Shown here piece by piece: positions 1 through 9,309 of a stretch of 64,000 bases of DNA (position 1 is its first letter; each line of letters opens with the position of its first letter). The notes beneath the pieces are model-generated. The model was given only the letters and a program-made list of their open reading frames with translations. It ran no database searches and was not told the origin of the DNA. The position numbers and the translations under genes are program-made. Source of the DNA: an uncultured Helicobacter sp. (GTDB lineage Bacteria > Campylobacterota > Campylobacteria > Campylobacterales > Helicobacteraceae); NCBI RefSeq assembly GCF_937893305.1, contig NZ_CALBGN010000012.1, positions 124,001 through 188,000 on the forward strand. Direction: 5' to 3'.

Positions 1-2
1 TC

Positions 3-116
3 AGTGAAGATCGCGGAAAAGAGGCAGGAGCTGAGTCTTATCTTGTTAAATTTGATGGTAATAAGTTTCACGATGAAGTTTCACGAATTATCAACAAATA
101 CTATAATGAAAATTAA
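3..116 (+). CDS. CheV-type chemotaxis protein, C-terminal end only (partial)
   Basis: The window opens inside a gene. The third frame reads without a stop for 38 codons (SEDRGKEAGAESYLVKFDG...) and ends at a TAA 26 bases before cheA. The pattern AGAESYLVKFDG followed by an amphipathic helix is that of the last strand, the conserved lysine and the last helix of a receiver domain. In Helicobacter and Campylobacter a cheV (CheW domain plus receiver) lies directly upstream of cheA, so CheV is the best reading. The N-terminal part is outside the window, so the CheW domain is inferred from gene order and not seen. Confidence 0.7.
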   Translation, partial: SEDRGKEAGAESYLVKFDGNKFHDEVSRIINKYYNEN

Positions 117-142
117 TTAAACTTTTAAAGAAAGGGTATATT

Positions 143-2545
143 ATGGACGAAATGCAAGAAATACTAGAGGATTTTCTCATTGAGGCGTTTGAAATGATTG
201 AACAACTCGATCAAGATTTAGTTGAATTAGAAAATAATCCAGATGACCTAGATTTGTTAAATAGAATTTTTAGAGTTGCGCATACAATCAAAGGTTCAGG
301 ATCATTTTTAAACTTCTCTGTGCTAACACGCTTAACACACCATATGGAAGATGTTTTAAATAAGGCAAGACACGGTGAATTGACAATCACTCCTGATATT
401 ATGGATGTTGTTTTAGAATCCATTGATTATATGAAGAAGCTTCTCAATGCAATCAGGGATACAGGCACAGATGGTAATACAGGACTAGAAGGAGATATCG
501 ACAATACAATACAACGCTTAGACTCTATTTCAAAAGGAGAAACTCCAGGCACTACGACTTCAGTAGAAAACACTCCAGAAATAAGTGAATCTGCACGAGA
601 GTCCACAGAAGAAGAACCAGAATTAGATTATGCAAGTATGTCACCAGAAGAAGTTGAAAAAGAAATTGAACGCCTACTTAATAAGCGCCAAGAAGAAGAC
701 AAACAAAAGCGCGAGGCAAAACGCGCCAAAGGCGAGCTTAATGACATTCAAGCACCTAGTGAAATTTCTGCTGAAGCTACTCCAAATGTCCCCAAGGCAG
801 CTCCTGTTACATCTGTAACGCCAAAATCTATCTCAAAAGCAGAAAATACAACTCCAAAAACAACCACAAAATCTGGAGGAGATGATAATAAGGCTCCTGC
901 AACAGCGGTTGAACAAACGATTCGTGTAGATGTAAAAAGACTTGATAGCTTAATGAATCTTATTGGTGAATTAGTTTTAGGTAAGAACCGCTTAATTAAA
1001 ATTTACAATGATGTAGAAGAACGCTATGAAGGTGAAAAATTCTTAGAAGAATTAAACCAAGTTGTTGCTTCTGTATCAATGGTAACCACAGATATTCAAC
1101 TTGCAGTTATGAAAACAAGAATGTTACCTATTGGAAGAGTATTTAACAAGTTCCCACGAATGGTGCGTGATCTCTCAAGGGAGCTTGGCAAAAACATTGA
1201 TCTAATTATCACTGGTGAAGAAACAGAACTTGATAAATCTATTGTTGAAGAAATTGGAGATCCACTTGTGCATTTAATTAGAAATGCTTGTGACCACGGA
1301 GTTGAACCCAAAGAAGATAGAATTGCAGCAGGGAAAAGCGAACAAGGAACTGTTAATCTTAAAGCTTATAACGAGGGAAATCATATCGTTGTAGAAATTA
1401 AAGATGACGGTCACGGTATGGATCCTGAAATTCTTAAGGCAAAAGCTGTAGAAAAGGGAATTATCAGCGAAAGAGAAGCAGATACAATGACAGATAAGGA
1501 AGCATATTCTTTGGTTTTTAGAGCAGGATTTTCAACAGCAAAAGTTGTTACAAATGTTAGTGGTCGTGGCGTTGGAATGGATGTTGTTAAAACAAATATT
1601 GAAAAACTCAATGGAATCATTGATGTTGATAGCGAGTTAGGAGAAGGCACAACTTTTAAATTAAAAATTCCTTTAACCCTTGCAATTATTCAATCTCTTC
1701 TTGTTGGAGTTCAAGAAGAATTTTATGCAATTCCTCTTGCTTCAGTCATTGAAACGGTTAGAATTTCCCAAGATGAAATTTATACTGTAGAAAACAAAAG
1801 TGTTCTACGCTTAAGAAATGAAGTCTTGCCGCTTGTGCGTTTGGCAGATATTTTTGGTGTGGATTCCGTCTTTGATAATTCCGAACAAGCCTATGTTGTT
1901 GTAATTGGACTTGCAGAAAATAAAATTGGTGTAATTGTAGATTTCTTAATTGGACAAGAAGAGGTTGTTATTAAATCGCTTGGCTCTTATTTGAAAGGAA
2001 CAGAAGGAATTGCTGGGGCAACAATCCGTGGAGATGGTAGAGTAACTTTAATTGTAGATATTGCAGCAATGATGCAAATGGCAAAAAATGTAAAAGTTAG
2101 CATTAACAAGCTAAAACAAGAAAGTGAGGCTAGAAAAGAGAAAAGCTCTCCTAGCGATTATAGAGTCTTAATTGTTGATGATTCTATGACAGATCGTAGT
2201 ATTATGAAAAAATCATTAAAACCTCTTGGTATCTCAATTACTGAAGCAACAAATGGTGTAGAAGCTCTAGATATTGTTAAAGATGGTGATGGAAATTTTG
2301 ATGCAATTTTGATTGATATTGAAATGCCAAAAATGGATGGTTATACACTTGCAGGAGAAATTAGAAAATACGCGAAATTCAAAAATTTACCACTTATTGC
2401 CGTAACAAGCAGAACAAGTAAAACAGATAGAATGCGCGGTGTAGAATCTGGAATGACAGAATATATCACAAAACCTTATTCACCAGAATATTTAATGAAT
2501 GTCGTTAAACGCAATATTAATTTAACCGTGGAGGTAACAGAATAA
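143..2545 (+). CDS. cheA: Chemotaxis histidine kinase CheA with C-terminal CheY-like receiver (CheAY)
   Basis: Central kinase of the chemotaxis complex; it passes phosphate from ATP through its own histidine to CheY-type receivers. Domains in order are an N-terminal HPt domain with the HTIKGSGSF motif (phospho-acceptor His47), a long charged and Pro/Thr/Ala-rich linker (about 140-265), the dimerisation region starting near SLMNLIGELVLGKNRL, a HATPase with the N box LIRNACDHG and the G box DDGHGMDP, a CheW-like domain, and a receiver (about 675-800) with VDDS, LIDIEMPKMDG and ITKPY. At 800 residues with a fused receiver it matches the Helicobacter/Campylobacter CheAY form. The start has an AAAGAAAGGG-type ribosome site. 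The stop overlaps the ATG of cheW by one base, so the two are probably translationally coupled. Confidence 0.97.
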   Translation: MDEMQEILEDFLIEAFEMIEQLDQDLVELENNPDDLDLLNRIFRVAHTIKGSGSFLNFSVLTRLTHHMEDVLNKARHGELTITPDIMDVVLESIDYMKKLLNAIRDTGTDGNTGLEGDIDNTIQRLDSISKGETPGTTTSVENTPEISESARESTEEEPELDYASMSPEEVEKEIERLLNKRQEEDKQKREAKRAKGELNDIQAPSEISAEATPNVPKAAPVTSVTPKSISKAENTTPKTTTKSGGDDNKAPATAVEQTIRVDVKRLDSLMNLIGELVLGKNRLIKIYNDVEERYEGEKFLEELNQVVASVSMVTTDIQLAVMKTRMLPIGRVFNKFPRMVRDLSRELGKNIDLIITGEETELDKSIVEEIGDPLVHLIRNACDHGVEPKEDRIAAGKSEQGTVNLKAYNEGNHIVVEIKDDGHGMDPEILKAKAVEKGIISEREADTMTDKEAYSLVFRAGFSTAKVVTNVSGRGVGMDVVKTNIEKLNGIIDVDSELGEGTTFKLKIPLTLAIIQSLLVGVQEEFYAIPLASVIETVRISQDEIYTVENKSVLRLRNEVLPLVRLADIFGVDSVFDNSEQAYVVVIGLAENKIGVIVDFLIGQEEVVIKSLGSYLKGTEGIAGATIRGDGRVTLIVDIAAMMQMAKNVKVSINKLKQESEARKEKSSPSDYRVLIVDDSMTDRSIMKKSLKPLGISITEATNGVEALDIVKDGDGNFDAILIDIEMPKMDGYTLAGEIRKYAKFKNLPLIAVTSRTSKTDRMRGVESGMTEYITKPYSPEYLMNVVKRNINLTVEVTE

Positions 2546-3039
2546 TGAGTAATCAACTAAAAGATGTTTTACAAAAACAACAAGAGCAAAAAAAACCTAT
2601 TGCAGAAACTGAAAATGTTATTCAACTTGTTGCCTTTGTGGTAGGGACTGAAGAATTTGCTGTGCCAATTCTTAGCATTCAAGAGATTATCAAACCTTTA
2701 GAATACACAAGAGTTCCGGGGGTTCCTAATTATGTTTTAGGAGTATTTAATATGAGAGGTTGGGTTGTGCCATTAATTAATTTGCGTTTGAAATTTGGAC
2801 TCCCTTATGAGAAACCAACAGAAGATACACGCTATATTGTTATTAGAAATCAAGAAGAGCGCGCAGGATTTATTATTGACCGTTTAACAGAAGCAGTTAG
2901 AATTAAAGAGTCTGATATTGACCCAACACCAGAAACAATTACGCAGCAAGATGAAAACCTCATTTATGGAGTTGGAAAGAGAGATGATAGGCTCATCACA
3001 ATCTTGCGTCCAGAAGAATTATTAAAACGCACTTTTTAA
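2545..3039 (+). CDS. cheW: Chemotaxis coupling protein CheW
   Basis: A 164-residue single CheW domain that links chemoreceptors to CheA. Recognisable elements are FVVGTEEFAVPILSIQEI, the VPGVPNYVLGVFNMRG stretch and VPLINLRLKFGLP. The ATG shares one base with the cheA stop (TAATG), and a GGAGG lies inside the end of cheA about ten bases upstream. It is the last gene of the cheV-cheA-cheW run and is followed by a hairpin shared with the convergent hypA. Confidence 0.96.
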   Translation: MSNQLKDVLQKQQEQKKPIAETENVIQLVAFVVGTEEFAVPILSIQEIIKPLEYTRVPGVPNYVLGVFNMRGWVVPLINLRLKFGLPYEKPTEDTRYIVIRNQEERAGFIIDRLTEAVRIKESDIDPTPETITQQDENLIYGVGKRDDRLITILRPEELLKRTF

Positions 3040-3073
3040 TTTTAATTAATTAAGAGAGCTTTCTTAATCTATA

Positions 3074-3090
3074 AAAGTTGGAATCCAAAA
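3074..3090 (+). repeat. Dispersed 17-base repeat, copy (intergenic)
   Basis: Exact match to AAAGTTGGAATCCAAAA. It forms one arm of the cheW/hypA hairpin. Confidence 0.8.
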
Positions 3091-3110
3091 TCAAATGCGA
3101 TTCCAGCTTT
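3074..3110 (-). terminator. Hairpin between convergent cheW and hypA
   Basis: Arms 3074-3085 (AAAGTTGGAATC) and 3099-3110 (GATTCCAGCTTT) pair over 12 positions with one G-U, loop of 13. On the minus strand the hairpin starts right at the hypA stop and is followed by CAACTTTTATAG, so it reads best as the hypA terminator; it may also stop cheW. The left arm is a copy of the dispersed 17-base repeat. Confidence 0.7.
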
Positions 3111-3454
3111 CACTCCATCTCTAAGCGCAGTAGCAACATTTCATTTCCTGCAGAAATCAACACTTCTTCACTTGAACATTTTGGACATTTTGTATAGTTT
3201 ATCTCGACAGCTTCACTAATCTCTCCACAACTCTTGCAAGTGAGTTTTACTTTTTTAAAGGTAAGATTAAGCTCTGCATTTTCACATTTGCTACCTATCT
3301 TAAATTCACTAAAAGCACTTTGCAATAAAGTTGGATTTACACCACTTCTCTCTCCTATTTCTACATATATGGCAATAATTTTATCTGCTTGATTCTCCTT
3401 AGCGATTTCTTCACAAGATTCCAAAAGTGAAGAAACAATAGAAAATTCGTGCAT
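3110..3454 (-). CDS. hypA: Hydrogenase maturation nickel chaperone HypA
   Basis: Small nickel chaperone for [NiFe]-hydrogenase (and in ureolytic Helicobacter also urease) maturation. The protein begins with the nickel-binding MHE motif (His2) and has a structural zinc site of two CxxC pairs, C73/C76 and C90/C93. At 114 residues it has the family's usual length. An AGGG precedes the ATG. No other hyp or urease gene lies in the window, so it stands apart from its usual partners. It is divergent from argF with a 64-base gap that must hold both promoters. Confidence 0.95.
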   Translation of the reverse strand: MHEFSIVSSLLESCEEIAKENQADKIIAIYVEIGERSGVNPTLLQSAFSEFKIGSKCENAELNLTFKKVKLTCKSCGEISEAVEINYTKCPKCSSEEVLISAGNEMLLLRLEME

Positions 3455-3518
3455 TTTAACCCTTTTTTAAAAAATTATTGTATTATACACACTTTGAAAT
3501 TTTACACAAGGTCTATTA

Positions 3519-4439
3519 ATGCGACATTTTTTAACTTTAGCCGATTTTAGCAAAGATGAAATTTTAGAAATTCTAAAGATTGCTAAAACTTTAAAAGGTG
3601 AAGTAAAATCCAAAAAATACAGCACTGCGCTTGCCAACCAAACTCTTGGTATGATTTTTGAAAAAAATTCTACAAGAACACGCGTAAGCTTTGAAACTGG
3701 AATCTATCAGTTGGGCGGTCAAGGTATCTTTCTCTCTAGCAACGACACACAGCTTGGGCGTGGTGAGCCTATTAAAGACACCGCTAGAGTGCTTTCATCA
3801 ATGGTAGATTTAATTATGATGCGGACGCACGAACATAGTCGCCTAGAAGAATTTGCACACTACTCTAGCGTCCCTGTTATCAATGGTTTAAGTGATGATT
3901 TTCACCCAATGCAGTTGCTTGCAGATTATCTCACAATGCAAGAGCATAACAAAGATCAAAATCCCATTGTTGCTTATATTGGAGATGGCAATAATATGGC
4001 GCACTCTTGGTTAATGCTTGCTGCAAAATTAGGTTTTGAACTACGCATTGCTTCTCCAAAAGAGTATGCGCCCTCCCCTACTATTCTAAAAAGAGCACAA
4101 GAGTTTGCAAGGCTTTCTGGTGCTAAAATTGTCGTTAATGAAGACCCAAAAGCAGCAGTAAAAGATGCCGATGTCGTTACGACAGATACGTGGGCTTCTA
4201 TGGGGCAAGAAAGCGAAAAAGAAGCAAGAAAAAAAGCATTTCAAGGTTATTGCGTGGATCATACTTTAATGCAATTTGCAAAAAATGATGCGATTTTTTT
4301 GCACTGCTTACCAGCATATCGAGAACAAGAAGTTAGTGAAGAAGTGCTAGAATCTAAGCAAAGTAAAATTTTCCAAGAAGCAGAAAATCGCCTACACGCA
4401 CAAAAAGGAGTAATGGTTTGGCTACACCAAAACCGATAG
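3519..4439 (+). CDS. argF: Ornithine carbamoyltransferase
   Basis: Forms citrulline from ornithine and carbamoyl phosphate in arginine synthesis. The carbamoyl-phosphate loop STRTR is at residues 51-55, the HPMQ motif follows near 128 and the HCLP motif near 268; HCLP is diagnostic for ornithine rather than aspartate carbamoyltransferase. The 306-residue length is typical. It is the first gene of a plus-strand run with the small gene at 4418, hemN and the glpC-type gene. A TATTATAC element upstream may be its -10 box. Confidence 0.95.
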   Translation: MRHFLTLADFSKDEILEILKIAKTLKGEVKSKKYSTALANQTLGMIFEKNSTRTRVSFETGIYQLGGQGIFLSSNDTQLGRGEPIKDTARVLSSMVDLIMMRTHEHSRLEEFAHYSSVPVINGLSDDFHPMQLLADYLTMQEHNKDQNPIVAYIGDGNNMAHSWLMLAAKLGFELRIASPKEYAPSPTILKRAQEFARLSGAKIVVNEDPKAAVKDADVVTTDTWASMGQESEKEARKKAFQGYCVDHTLMQFAKNDAIFLHCLPAYREQEVSEEVLESKQSKIFQEAENRLHAQKGVMVWLHQNR

Positions 4440-4801
4440 AAGCACAAGAGTGCCACAAGACCATCAAAGAAGTATTAAAACATAAAAATATGGAATCCTT
4501 AACTTATGATGCTGCGCTTAAAGATAACGCTATTTATACATTACTAGATAGTAATAAAACAGAATTTTATCTAGTTTCAAAAACAACAATGCAAGCTCTT
4601 ATGGGCGAGATTAAAAACCTTGAGAATGATAAATATCTCTTTAGACTTGAAAAAGAAATTTATAAAAATATGCCAATTGATTTTGATGATGTTTGGTGCA
4701 TTGCTCTAAAAGAGATTCAAAATCACAAAAAAGATCCAAAGACTATTGTGAAGTATTTAAAGAAACATTATCCTTATTTATTTCTTAGTTTTTCAGATTA
4801 A
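4418..4801 (+). CDS. Small conserved protein of unknown function (probably UPF0763/DUF2603 family)
   Basis: A 127-residue soluble, charged protein without signal peptide or membrane segment. Translation most likely starts at TTG 4418, because a strong AAGGAG (4405-4410) lies seven bases upstream, inside the 3' end of argF; the ATG at 4413 belongs to the argF frame. The gene overlaps argF by 22 bases. Its place between argF and hemN is one I recall for a campylobacterial family of unknown function. The family name is from memory and should be taken as tentative. Function unknown. Confidence 0.75.
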   Translation: MATPKPIEAQECHKTIKEVLKHKNMESLTYDAALKDNAIYTLLDSNKTEFYLVSKTTMQALMGEIKNLENDKYLFRLEKEIYKNMPIDFDDVWCIALKEIQNHKKDPKTIVKYLKKHYPYLFLSFSD

Positions 4802-4830
4802 TTTGATGTCAAATAAATTTTAGGATTCCT

Positions 4831-6186
4831 ATGATTGATTTTAAAAAATTTGCTACCTATTCAAAGTCCGGACCGCGCTATACAAGCTATCCTACCGCAA
4901 TAGAATTTAGCGAAAATTACACTTTGGATTCTTATTTGCAAGATTTAAAATCCGATACAAATCCATTTTCTCTTTATGTGCATTTACCATTTTGTCGCAG
5001 TGCTTGCTATTTTTGTGGTTGCAATGTTATTTACACAAGTAAAGAAGAAAATAAGACCCTTTATTTAGAATATTTAACAAAAGAACTTGCTTTACTTAAA
5101 CAAACAATCGACACCAGCAAACCTGTTTATCAACTTCATTTTGGTGGAGGGACTCCAACTTTTTTTAATGCAAATGAACTTGAAAAACTAATTTCTCTCT
5201 TAAAAAATACTTTTCCAAATTTTGCAAAAGATGCAGAAATTGCCTGTGAGATTGATCCACGCTTTTTTACTAATGAACAAATGCAAGCTTTAAAAAATGG
5301 TGGTTTTAACCGCTTAAGCTTCGGAATCCAAGATTTTGATGAGAGTGTGCAAAAAGCAATTCATAGGATTCAACCCTTTTCTTTAGTGCAAGATTCCATT
5401 AATATCGCACGAAATTTTGAAATTTCTTCTATTAATTTTGATTTAATCTATGGTCTTCCTTTTCAATCCCTAGAAACCTTCAAAAAAACTTTAGAATTAG
5501 CCATCAAGCTTAATCCGGATCGCTTTGCTATTTTTAATTATGCACATGTTCCTTGGCTTAAAAAAACAATGCGCAAAATTGATGAAACCACACTTCCGCT
5601 CCCTGAAGAGAAATTAAAGATTTTAGAATTTAGCATTCAATTCTTGCAAGATCAAGGCTACAAAATGATCGGGATGGATCATTTTGCAAAGCCAGATGAT
5701 GAGCTTTTTAAATCTATAAGCAAAGGCCAACTGCGTCGTAATTTTCAAGGCTATAGCACAAAAGGTGGCACACAAACTATTGGTATTGGGCTTACTTCTA
5801 TTGGAGAAGGGATGGATTATTATGCACAAAACTTTAAGACACTTCCAGAATATCAAAATGCCCTTGATAATGGAATTCTACCTTTTCAAAAAGGAATTAA
5901 ACTTAGTGCTGATGATCGGTTAAGAAAGGCTGTTATAATGCAATTAATGAGTAATTTTAAACTTGATTTTCACGCCATACAGTCACAATTTAATATTAAC
6001 TTTGCAGACTATTTTGCAGACGCCCTTAACGCATTAAAACCACTAGAAAATGCGGGATTAATCACTCTTAGCAAAGATGGAATCCAAGTCAGTCAAACAG
6101 GTGCTTTGCTAATTCGCAACATTGCAATGCCCTTTGATGCGTATTTAAAGCACACAAACCAAAAAGTTTTTAGCAAAACCATTTAA
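4831..6186 (+). CDS. hemN: Oxygen-independent coproporphyrinogen III oxidase (radical SAM)
   Basis: Converts coproporphyrinogen III to protoporphyrinogen IX without oxygen, in haem synthesis. The radical-SAM cluster motif CxxxCxxC is seen at C55, C59 and C62, followed by C64 as in true HemN (CRSACYFCGCN). The GGGTPT SAM-binding segment follows near residue 107. Length 451 is that of real HemN rather than the shorter HemW paralogues. An AGGATTCCT precedes the ATG. Next to a GlpC-type gene, as in H. pylori. Confidence 0.95.
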   Translation: MIDFKKFATYSKSGPRYTSYPTAIEFSENYTLDSYLQDLKSDTNPFSLYVHLPFCRSACYFCGCNVIYTSKEENKTLYLEYLTKELALLKQTIDTSKPVYQLHFGGGTPTFFNANELEKLISLLKNTFPNFAKDAEIACEIDPRFFTNEQMQALKNGGFNRLSFGIQDFDESVQKAIHRIQPFSLVQDSINIARNFEISSINFDLIYGLPFQSLETFKKTLELAIKLNPDRFAIFNYAHVPWLKKTMRKIDETTLPLPEEKLKILEFSIQFLQDQGYKMIGMDHFAKPDDELFKSISKGQLRRNFQGYSTKGGTQTIGIGLTSIGEGMDYYAQNFKTLPEYQNALDNGILPFQKGIKLSADDRLRKAVIMQLMSNFKLDFHAIQSQFNINFADYFADALNALKPLENAGLITLSKDGIQVSQTGALLIRNIAMPFDAYLKHTNQKVFSKTI

Positions 6187-6195
6187 AGGATACAA

Positions 6196-7500
6196 ATGGC
6201 GCATTTTGAAAATTACAACTACTTAAAAACAAGTGATGCTTGCGTAAAATGTGGCAAGTGTCTTCCAGATTGCACGATTTTTAGCATTAATGGAGACGAA
6301 GCAACTTCACCTAGAGGCTTTATTGATTTACTTGGAGCTTATCAACGCAAAGAGATTCCATTAGATAAGACTGCGAAAAATATCTTTGAAACTTGCTTTT
6401 TATGCACCACTTGCGTAAGTGTTTGTCCAAATTCACTTCCCACAGATACACTCATTGAAAATATCCGCTATGAAATTGCTCAAAAATTTGGAATTGCTTG
6501 GTTTAAACGCGTTTTTTTCTATCTTTTAAAACATCGTAAAATTATGGATTTAGGCTTTAAAATCGGAGCATTTTTTGCTCCATTGCTCTTTAAAAAAACG
6601 ACCGATGGCAATTCTATTGCTCCACGCTTTAAATTGCCTTTTGTGGGCAATAGAGTTTTTGGAGCAATGGCGGATACAAGTTTTTTAAATTCTCATACAG
6701 AAGAATTAAATTTCAATAAAGATTCTAAAAATCCTAAAAAAGTTGCGATTTTTATCGGCTGCCTTGGAAATTATAATTACAAAAATATCGGTGAGTCCTT
6801 ATTATTAATCCTAGAAAAACTTGGAATTAGCGCAAAACTTGCTAAAGGTCAAAAATGCTGTGCTGCTCCTGCGTATTTTACAGGAGATTTTCATAGTGTA
6901 GATACATTAATTCGCCACAATGTAGAATACTTTGAAAGCTTTATTGATGAAGTTGATGCAATTTTAATCCCAGAAGCAACTTGTGCAGCAATGGTTTTAG
7001 AGGATTGGGAACGCTTTATGCAAAAAGATTCCACAATGCAAGAAAGAATCAAAAAACTGCTCCCAAAAATCTATATGGCAACACAATATTTGGAATCCAA
7101 AACAAATCTTACCGAGCTTTTAGCGAACTTGCAAGGAGAAAAGCCTAAGAAAACAAGTATAACCTACCACGATCCATGCCACGCTAGAAAAGTCTTAGGT
7201 GTTTATAAAGAACCACGCAAACTCCTAGAGCAAAACTACACACTCATTGAAATGGAAAATTCTAATGCTTGCTGTGGATTTGGTGGTGTAACAATGCAAA
7301 CAGAACGCTTTGAACTCGCGCAAAAAGCAGGAAGCAAAAAGGCGCGAATGATTGCAGATACTCACGCAAACTTTGTAGCTGCTGAATGCAGTGCCTGCCG
7401 TATGCAATTAAGTAATGCACTCTATCAAGAAGAAATAAAGATTCCGTTCTCACACCCTTTAGAACTGATTGCAAAAGCAATACGCGCACAACAAGATTAA
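6196..7500 (+). CDS. Fe-S oxidoreductase subunit of GlpC/GlcF type
   Basis: Two ferredoxin-like 4Fe-4S motifs lie at the N-terminus (C16, C19, C22, C26 and C67, C70, C73, C77). Two CCG domains follow (IGCLGNYNY...KCCAAP and CHARKV...ACCGFGG), the hallmark of heterodisulfide-reductase-like electron-transfer subunits. GlpC (glycerol-3-phosphate dehydrogenase) and GlcF (glycolate oxidase) share this plan, and the partner dehydrogenase is not in the window, so the substrate is open. It is ten bases after hemN with an AAAGGA ribosome site, so part of the same operon. Confidence 0.85.
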   Translation: MAHFENYNYLKTSDACVKCGKCLPDCTIFSINGDEATSPRGFIDLLGAYQRKEIPLDKTAKNIFETCFLCTTCVSVCPNSLPTDTLIENIRYEIAQKFGIAWFKRVFFYLLKHRKIMDLGFKIGAFFAPLLFKKTTDGNSIAPRFKLPFVGNRVFGAMADTSFLNSHTEELNFNKDSKNPKKVAIFIGCLGNYNYKNIGESLLLILEKLGISAKLAKGQKCCAAPAYFTGDFHSVDTLIRHNVEYFESFIDEVDAILIPEATCAAMVLEDWERFMQKDSTMQERIKKLLPKIYMATQYLESKTNLTELLANLQGEKPKKTSITYHDPCHARKVLGVYKEPRKLLEQNYTLIEMENSNACCGFGGVTMQTERFELAQKAGSKKARMIADTHANFVAAECSACRMQLSNALYQEEIKIPFSHPLELIAKAIRAQQD

Positions 7501-7522
7501 GGGATTTTTCAAGTGATGTGTT

Positions 7523-7541
7523 TTATTATTGTAAATAATAA
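7523..7541. other. AT-only inverted repeat between the glpC-type gene and the chemoreceptor
   Basis: TTATTATT and AATAATAA flank a GTA, giving perfect 8-bp arms, followed by TTTTTATCC. It could be a weak terminator for the upstream operon or an operator for the receptor gene. Being all A/T, it may also be chance. Confidence 0.3.
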
Positions 7542-7590
7542 TTTTTATCCTTTTTAATCAAATATTGCTTAAATGCTTTAAGGAGAATCT

Positions 7591-9234
7591 ATGTTAGGTA
7601 GAAACTTATCACTAAAATCCCAGCTGTTTTTAGGCTTTGGATTTGTCTTGGCTTTTATCGTTATTATTGCCGTTGTTGGGTACAATAAAATTAATTTTGT
7701 TGAGCAAACTGTCTCTGTTATTAGTGATGTTAATGCAGTAAAGCAACGCTATGCGATTAACTTTAGAGGGAGCGTTCATGATCGAGCTATTGCAGTACGT
7801 GATGTTGTGATTTTAGAAGATATTCAAGAAATTGAAAAAACCTTAAAACTCATTCAAAACTTAGAAAATTTTTACAAAGATTCCGCTGTTAAAATGGATG
7901 AAATTTTTAAAAACCCAGCGATGGTTGATGCAAAAGATAGGGAAATTTTAGCGCGCATTAAAGAAGTAGAATCTAAAACAATGCCCCTAATTATTGCAAT
8001 TTTAAACAAAAAAGCTCAAGGTAATTTAGCAGAAGCGAACGCATTATTAGTTAATCAAGCACGTGATGCTTTTGTAGAATGGCTGGATATTATTAATGTT
8101 TTTATTGACTACCAAGAAGCAAAAAATCAAGCCTTAACAAACGCTGCAAGAAGCGAGATTAAAGCATATTTAGATATAACACTTTGGTTATCTATGATTG
8201 CTGTTTTGGCTGCTATTATTGTTGCTTTATACATTACGCGCCTTATTATCTCTTCACTTGGGGGAGAACCAAAAGAAGCTGTTAAAGCAGTCTTAAGTAT
8301 TGCTAATGGAAATTTAAATACGCCTATTCAAACAAGCTTTAAGGAAAGTATGTTAGCTTCTGTTGCACAAATGCAAGAAAAATTACGCGCCATTGTTCTT
8401 GAGGTAATGAAGTCTTCAGAAGAACTTAATACCCGCGCAAATGAAGTTGCTAAAATCTCTGAAGAATCCAAACTTTCTTCTTATCATCAAGCGCAAAGCG
8501 CAGAAGAATCTGTAACACATATTCAAGAAATTGTTGAAGCCGTTAATGGTGTTTCTAATATCGCTAAACAAACAGAAGAAAATTCTGGATATACGACAGA
8601 ACTCTCCACAAAGGGTAGAGAAGCTATGCAAATTACCATTGAAGAGATTGAAAAAATCACACAAACAGTTACTCTATCTTCAGAGCATATTCGTATGCTA
8701 GAAAAACACTCACAAGATATTAGTGGTAGTGCTGAACTTATTAAAGAAATCACAGACCAAACAAATCTTCTAGCACTAAATGCTGCTATTGAAGCAGCAA
8801 GAGCGGGAGAAGCTGGACGCGGATTTGCTGTTGTTTCTGATGAAATTAGAAAGCTTGCAGAACGCACAGGTGTTGCCACTTCTGAAATCTCAAGAATGAT
8901 TGAAGTGATTCAAAATGAAACTCAAACTGCCGTTGAAGCGATACAAAATGCTGTTCCACAGGTAGAAAAAGGTATGGAATTAGCAAATGAAGCAAGCAAT
9001 ATTTTAGAACAAATTAACACACAGGCAAAAGATTCCCTTAATAAAGCTAAGGAAGTTACACAGGCTGCCGATAATCAGGTAAAAAGTATGGAAATTCTAG
9101 TTGCAGAATTCGACACAATCACAAAAGACTCCAAAACAACAGCAGAGTCAATGACAAATAACACAATAGCCGCACAGTCTCTAAAAGATCTTGCCGATGT
9201 TCTAAAGCATCACATTAACTTCTTTAAAATCTAA
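7591..9234 (+). CDS. Methyl-accepting chemotaxis protein, transmembrane
   Basis: A 547-residue receptor with membrane helices at about 11-32 and 193-216. Between them is a periplasmic four-helix-type sensor of about 160 residues, with many charged helices and no cache signature. A HAMP-like segment follows TM2 (IISSLGGEPKEAVKAVLSIANGNL). The highly conserved signalling tip is intact (ITDQTNLLALNAAIEAARAG and GRGFAVVSDEIRKLAERT). It has an AAGGAG ribosome site and is monocistronic between two hairpins. No pentapeptide CheR tether is visible at the C-terminus (ends HHINFFKI). The ligand cannot be told. Confidence 0.95.
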   Translation: MLGRNLSLKSQLFLGFGFVLAFIVIIAVVGYNKINFVEQTVSVISDVNAVKQRYAINFRGSVHDRAIAVRDVVILEDIQEIEKTLKLIQNLENFYKDSAVKMDEIFKNPAMVDAKDREILARIKEVESKTMPLIIAILNKKAQGNLAEANALLVNQARDAFVEWLDIINVFIDYQEAKNQALTNAARSEIKAYLDITLWLSMIAVLAAIIVALYITRLIISSLGGEPKEAVKAVLSIANGNLNTPIQTSFKESMLASVAQMQEKLRAIVLEVMKSSEELNTRANEVAKISEESKLSSYHQAQSAEESVTHIQEIVEAVNGVSNIAKQTEENSGYTTELSTKGREAMQITIEEIEKITQTVTLSSEHIRMLEKHSQDISGSAELIKEITDQTNLLALNAAIEAARAGEAGRGFAVVSDEIRKLAERTGVATSEISRMIEVIQNETQTAVEAIQNAVPQVEKGMELANEASNILEQINTQAKDSLNKAKEVTQAADNQVKSMEILVAEFDTITKDSKTTAESMTNNTIAAQSLKDLADVLKHHINFFKI

Positions 9235-9238
9235 AATT

Positions 9239-9265
9239 TTTAGAATCTCTAAAAGGGATTCTAAA
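9239..9265 (+). terminator. Hairpin after the chemoreceptor gene
   Basis: TTTAGAATC and GATTCTAAA pair perfectly over 9 bp with a 9-base loop, five bases after the receptor stop codon. The following tract is A/T-rich rather than a clean T run. The arms use the same GAATC/GATTC core as the dispersed repeat. Confidence 0.55.
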
Positions 9266-9276
9266 CTTTAAAAATG

Positions 9277-9282
9277 TATAAT
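9277..9282 (+). promoter_or_regulatory. Probable -10 box of ispDF
   Basis: TATAAT preceded by TG, 28 bases before the TTG start codon of ispDF and just after the receptor terminator. No clear -35 is seen, as is usual in Helicobacter. Confidence 0.55.
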
Positions 9283-9309
9283 TTCGCAATTTTTTCTTAA
9301 GGATAATTT

